Below are positions 60,680 through 64,000 of a stretch of 64,000 nt of DNA, in pieces. A model generated the notes under the pieces. The model searched no databases and was not told the origin of the DNA. It saw only the letters and a list, made by a program, of their open reading frames with translations. The stretch spans positions 6,882-70,881 of the forward strand of contig JBEKMO010000016.1 in the NCBI GenBank assembly GCA_050008465.1, given 5' to 3'. This stretch comes from Fen-330 sp050008465. GTDB taxonomy: Bacteria > Acidobacteriota > Terriglobia > Bryobacterales > Bryobacteraceae. The translations under genes and the position numbers were made by a program. Within the stretch, counting starts at the first letter, position 1. Each line of letters opens with the position of its first letter.

Positions 60680-62743
60680 ATGCGATCTTTGGTGAGCCAT
60701 TTGTCCGCTCGAACCTCTGCCCTGACCGCTGCGCTGGTGCTGTGCGCAGTCACGTTCACCTACTCCAACCACTTCCAGAACTCATTCCAATTCGACGACT
60801 ACCACACTGTCAAGAACAACGCACACATCCGCTACCTCGGCAACATCCCCGGGTTCTTCACAGACGCCACGAGCCACTCCGTGGACCCGAGGGCCCACAT
60901 CTGGCGGCCGCTGGTGACAACCTCGCTGGCCATCGATTACTGGCTTGGCGGGGGGCTGGAGACCACCTTCTACTTTCACCTGTCCACGTTCCTCTGGTTC
61001 CTGGTGTTGCTGGTGCTGATGTACCTGCTCTACGTCCGGATCCTGGAGGGCGTCCGGCCGCAGCCGTACAATCCCTGGATCGCCTGGTTTGCCGTCGCCT
61101 GGTACGGCCTGCACCCCGCCATGGCGGAGACGGTCAACTACATCATCCAGCGCGCCGACTTGCTGTCCACCCTGGGCGTGGTCGCCGCCTTGCTCGTCTA
61201 TGCCCGGTTTCCACAACGGCGCAGCTCCGGCCTCTACCTCATCCCGTTCGTCCTGGGGGTGCTGGCCAAGGCTCCCGCTCTAGTCTTCCCGCTCCTGCTG
61301 CTGGCTTACGTGTTCCTGTTCGAGGAGAGCATCTCTGTTCGGGGGTTCCGGGCGGCGGCGCGGAAGTCGGTTCCGGCCGCCGCCGTGGCCTGCTTGCTGG
61401 CCTTCCTTTCCAGCGCCATGACGCCCAAGAGCTTCGTGCCGACCAAGCAGCCTGCCTACGACTACCTCATCACTCAGCCTTACGTGGCCTTGCGCTACTT
61501 CCGCTCGTTCTTCCTGCCCACGCACCTGAGCGCGGATACGGACCTGGAAGCCTTCCCCTCGGTCCTGCGCCTCGAAGCGATCGCCGGATTCCTGTTCGTT
61601 GCCGCTTTGTTGTGGGCGATCCACGCGACAGCAAGGCGTTTCAACACCCGGCCGATCTCGTTTGGCCTGGTCTGGTTTGTATTGGCGTTGGCGCCAACCT
61701 CGCTCTACCCCCTGGCCGAAGTGGAGAACGATCACCGGATGTTCTTTCCTTTCGTCGGCTTGGTGTTCGCGGTCACTTGGGCGGGGAGCCTCATCCTGCT
61801 GCGGCGGCCGCTGCGCGGCAATCTACGCTGGACCGCTGCCGCGGGCCTGGTGTGCCTGCTACTGCTGTGCGCCCTGGGCACGCGCGAGAGGAACGAGGTC
61901 TGGCGCACCCCGGAAAGCCTGTGGTACGACGTGATGATCAAGAGCCCCGGGAATGGGCGCGGATTCATGAACTACGGAGCCGCCCTGATGAACCAGGGAG
62001 CCGCCGCGATGGACAAGGCAGCCGCCCAGCCGGCCCTGGCCTATTTCGAACGGGCCGCCGTTCTCCGGCCGAACGATTCCGAGGTCGAGGTCAATCTCGG
62101 CGTCGTCAACGGCGACTTGAATCGCCCTGCCGAGGCGGAGCGGCATTTCCAGCGCGCCATCCAACTCGATCCGAAACAGGCTGGACCGTTTTTCTACTAC
62201 GCGCGCTGGCTGAATTCCAGGGCCCGCGCCGACGAAGCGATGGGAGCCCTCAATATCGCGCTCTCTTTGAATCCGTCCCTCATGGACGCCCGCTACCAAC
62301 TCCTGCAGATGTACGCCGACCACGGGCTATGGAATCTGCTCAAGCCGTTTGGGGAGGAGTGCCTGAAACTGGCTCCGAACGACCCCACCATCCTGAAATA
62401 CCTGGGGATGGAACAACAAGCCGCCGGACGGGTAGCATACGCCGAGGCGCAGTCCCGAACCCGGCCGTCGCCCCAGAAGTTCCTCGAGTTGTCCACCCTG
62501 TACCACCGGATGGGACGCTACCAGGACTGTATCGCGGCGGCCCAGGAGGCGCTGCGCCTCCGGCCGGACTTCGCCGAGGCGTACAATAACATCGCGGCGG
62601 CCTACTTGTCGACGGGCCAGTGGGACCAGGCCATTCAGGCGGCCGGCGAGGCCTTGCGCTTGAAACCGGATTTCCCGTTCGCGCGGGCCAACCTGGAGTT
62701 CGCGAAGTCCCGGAAGGACCTGCCTGCCAGCGGATCGAAGTAG
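60680..62743 (+). CDS. TMTC-like membrane/TPR protein, copy 3
   Basis: The 687-residue third copy keeps YSNHFQNSFQFDDYHTVKNN. Its leading junction (about 45 bases around the ATG) nearly repeats the copy 1-2 junction. It has an extra nine-residue Ala-rich insert (AALMNQGAAAMDKAAAQ) before the first TPR. The ATG at 60680 is 13 bases after the copy 2 stop, so the three are probably one message. It runs tail to tail into the GT2-GtrA gene. Confidence 0.78.
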   Translation: MRSLVSHLSARTSALTAALVLCAVTFTYSNHFQNSFQFDDYHTVKNNAHIRYLGNIPGFFTDATSHSVDPRAHIWRPLVTTSLAIDYWLGGGLETTFYFHLSTFLWFLVLLVLMYLLYVRILEGVRPQPYNPWIAWFAVAWYGLHPAMAETVNYIIQRADLLSTLGVVAALLVYARFPQRRSSGLYLIPFVLGVLAKAPALVFPLLLLAYVFLFEESISVRGFRAAARKSVPAAAVACLLAFLSSAMTPKSFVPTKQPAYDYLITQPYVALRYFRSFFLPTHLSADTDLEAFPSVLRLEAIAGFLFVAALLWAIHATARRFNTRPISFGLVWFVLALAPTSLYPLAEVENDHRMFFPFVGLVFAVTWAGSLILLRRPLRGNLRWTAAAGLVCLLLLCALGTRERNEVWRTPESLWYDVMIKSPGNGRGFMNYGAALMNQGAAAMDKAAAQPALAYFERAAVLRPNDSEVEVNLGVVNGDLNRPAEAERHFQRAIQLDPKQAGPFFYYARWLNSRARADEAMGALNIALSLNPSLMDARYQLLQMYADHGLWNLLKPFGEECLKLAPNDPTILKYLGMEQQAAGRVAYAEAQSRTRPSPQKFLELSTLYHRMGRYQDCIAAAQEALRLRPDFAEAYNNIAAAYLSTGQWDQAIQAAGEALRLKPDFPFARANLEFAKSRKDLPASGSK

Positions 62744-62747
62744 TCCT

Positions 62748-63851
62748 TTACGCGTTGCTATCCTGTCTTTGCGCGAACACGAAATCCCGCTGAACGACGA
62801 AGCTCAGGAAGAATAGAGCCGTCTCTGCGCACAGCTTGGCGGTTACGATGCCGATCGCCGTGAGCGCCACAATGCTCTGAATCAGCACATAGCTCAGGGC
62901 CCCGAAAGCCGCCACCGATAGCCAGTACTTCGGCAGAGCCACGGCGGTGTGGGCCTTCGAGTGAAACACGCCGTACTTGCCGGCCGTAAACTGAAAGGTC
63001 CCGGCCACCAACCGGCCGGCGATCTGGCAGACGAGCGCACTTGGCCAGAAGCTCAGGGCCAGGATAAACACCAGATTGTCGATTCCCGCGGTGGTGAGAG
63101 ACGCGGCCAGGAACCGGACAAAGACGAAATAGATCCGCATCGAGTCGCGCAGCGGATTGAAGTGCGAGCTGCGGTTGTCGTCGGCGTAGATCGTCGAGAT
63201 GGCCACCTCGCGCACCGGTCGGGCCGCCTCACGGCAATTCACCAGCATGTCCAGCTCGAATTCGTAGCCGGTGGCCCGCAGCTTCAGGACCTCCGGGATC
63301 CACTCCATGGGGATGCCGCGCAGGCCCGTCTGCGTGTCGGAGAGCTTCTGGCCGGTGACCGCGCGCATGATGTAGCGGGTGAGTGTGTTGCCGAACCGGC
63401 TGCGGAAGGGCACGCCGGCGCCGAAGGTCCGGACCCCAAGAACCAGGTGCCGGGGGCTGGCCGCCAGAGCCGCGGCAACCCGCAGGATGTCCTTCGCGCA
63501 GTGCTGGCCGTCCGCGTCCGCGGTGACCACGCCCGCGCTCTCCGGATACTCGCAGGCCGCGTAGTTCAGGCCGGTCTTCAGGGCGGCGCCTTTGCCCAGA
63601 TTCACCACATGACGCAGCAGGTGGACCTTCTCCCTCCGGGCTAGGGAACCAAGGCTCTCCCGGTACTCGGGTTCGCTTCCGTCGTCCACCACGATGACGG
63701 CGCCGATCTCCTCGAGGCCCGCCAGTTCCTCGACCAGCCGCAGCAGCGCCTCTCCCGGCCGGTACGCGGGAATCAGAACCAGCGGCCTGGTCCGGACCCC
63801 GGCGTCGGCCGGAGACCTGGGAGCCTCCTGGGCGGCGCTGGTCTCGCGCAT
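62748..63851 (-). CDS. GT2 polyprenyl-phosphate sugar synthase fused to GtrA
   Basis: From the ATG at 63851 (MRETSAAQE) this 367-residue protein has an N-terminal family-2 glycosyltransferase. Marks are VLIPAYRPGEALLRLVEEL, VIVVDDGSEPE, NLGKGAALKTGLNYA, TADADGQH (DxD-like) and DTQTGLRGI. Its C-terminus has four helices of GtrA type. Dolichol-phosphate-mannose-synthase-like enzymes load a sugar on a lipid carrier, and GtrA may flip it. A product for the neighbouring TMTC-like proteins is a reasonable inference. An in-frame start 44 codons earlier lacks support. Confidence 0.85.
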   Translation of the reverse strand: MRETSAAQEAPRSPADAGVRTRPLVLIPAYRPGEALLRLVEELAGLEEIGAVIVVDDGSEPEYRESLGSLARREKVHLLRHVVNLGKGAALKTGLNYAACEYPESAGVVTADADGQHCAKDILRVAAALAASPRHLVLGVRTFGAGVPFRSRFGNTLTRYIMRAVTGQKLSDTQTGLRGIPMEWIPEVLKLRATGYEFELDMLVNCREAARPVREVAISTIYADDNRSSHFNPLRDSMRIYFVFVRFLAASLTTAGIDNLVFILALSFWPSALVCQIAGRLVAGTFQFTAGKYGVFHSKAHTAVALPKYWLSVAAFGALSYVLIQSIVALTAIGIVTAKLCAETALFFLSFVVQRDFVFAQRQDSNA

Positions 63852-63946
63852 AAGCAGAATAACATCATACACCGCGCACTCCGCCGGTCTCCGCCCGATC
63901 CGTCGGTAGCGCGGCCGCTCGTTGGCCGGAAGAATCCGCTCCCTCG

Positions 63947-63996
63947 CGGTCGCGGTTCGGTGCTGAGGGTCGCGTGGCAGCACCGAACCGCGACCG
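63947..63996. repeat. Perfect 19-base inverted repeat at window end
   Basis: CGGTCGCGGTTCGGTGCTG (63947-63965) is exactly mirrored at 63978-63996, with a 12-base loop. It lies upstream of the GT2-GtrA gene on its promoter side. The role is unknown: it could be a terminator of a gene beyond the window, an operator, or a repeat element. Confidence 0.75.
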
Positions 63997-64000
63997 TTAG

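Overview
The window looks like chromosomal DNA of a high-GC soil bacterium of the Acidobacteriota, close to the Solibacter/Bryobacter branch. That placement is an inference from protein content. Two secreted proteins carry the C-terminal domain first described in Solibacter, and one carries the von Willebrand-type domain typical of Acidobacteria. There is also a Ser/Thr kinase fused to a TolB-like propeller, TolB-N/TPR regulators, and the futalosine menaquinone route (mqnE plus a UbiA prenyltransferase). No ribosomal RNA or phage structural genes are visible. One tRNA-Leu(CAG) is present.

Layout. 1-2.4 kb: an mvhD-like Fe-S protein and metF behind their own promoter, and prmA. 2.4-17.7 kb: mostly secreted and membrane proteins (TPR regulator, ABC exporter, NHL-repeat protein, matrixin-like protease, TonB-like protein, CapA-like protein, a propeller with a CxxCH motif). 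17.8-25.9 kb: TPR protein, two-domain VOC protein, tRNA-Leu, low-Mr phosphatase/arsenate reductase, pdxS-pdxT with a MocR regulator, a double RidA-like protein and a KDG kinase. 26-39.5 kb: VWFA protein, an unusual S24 peptidase fusion, aconitase, argS, a kinase-propeller, larB, a DUF192 lipoprotein, and the ubiA-mqnE pair. 39.5-42.3 kb: a degraded mobile patch with an attC-like site, a cassette-like lipoprotein gene, a truncated integron integrase, a CDGSH-like fragment and an antitoxin next to a truncated toxin. 42.4-53.6 kb: a secreted Solibacter-domain protein and a type VI secretion sub-cluster (tssK-tssL-tssM-kinase/FGE) divergent from a proline-rich protein with a degenerate kinase N-lobe. 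53.7-64 kb: a homocysteine methyltransferase coupled to a caspase-like lipoprotein, then a probable protein or envelope glycosylation locus: an LPG-synthase-like membrane protein, three tandem TMTC-like membrane/TPR proteins and a polyprenyl-phosphate sugar synthase fused to GtrA.

The most unusual structures are intergenic. Three separate elements (22.1, 25.9 and 36.9 kb) are built the same way, from inverted arrays of 7-base units, yet each uses a different unit and each abuts the stop codon of a flanking gene. Two further intergenic regions (14.7 and 51.5 kb) contain runs of short perfect palindromes. The integron remnant at 39.8-41.8 kb is the clearest sign of horizontal transfer. All functional statements rest on reading motifs by eye. 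No database search was run.
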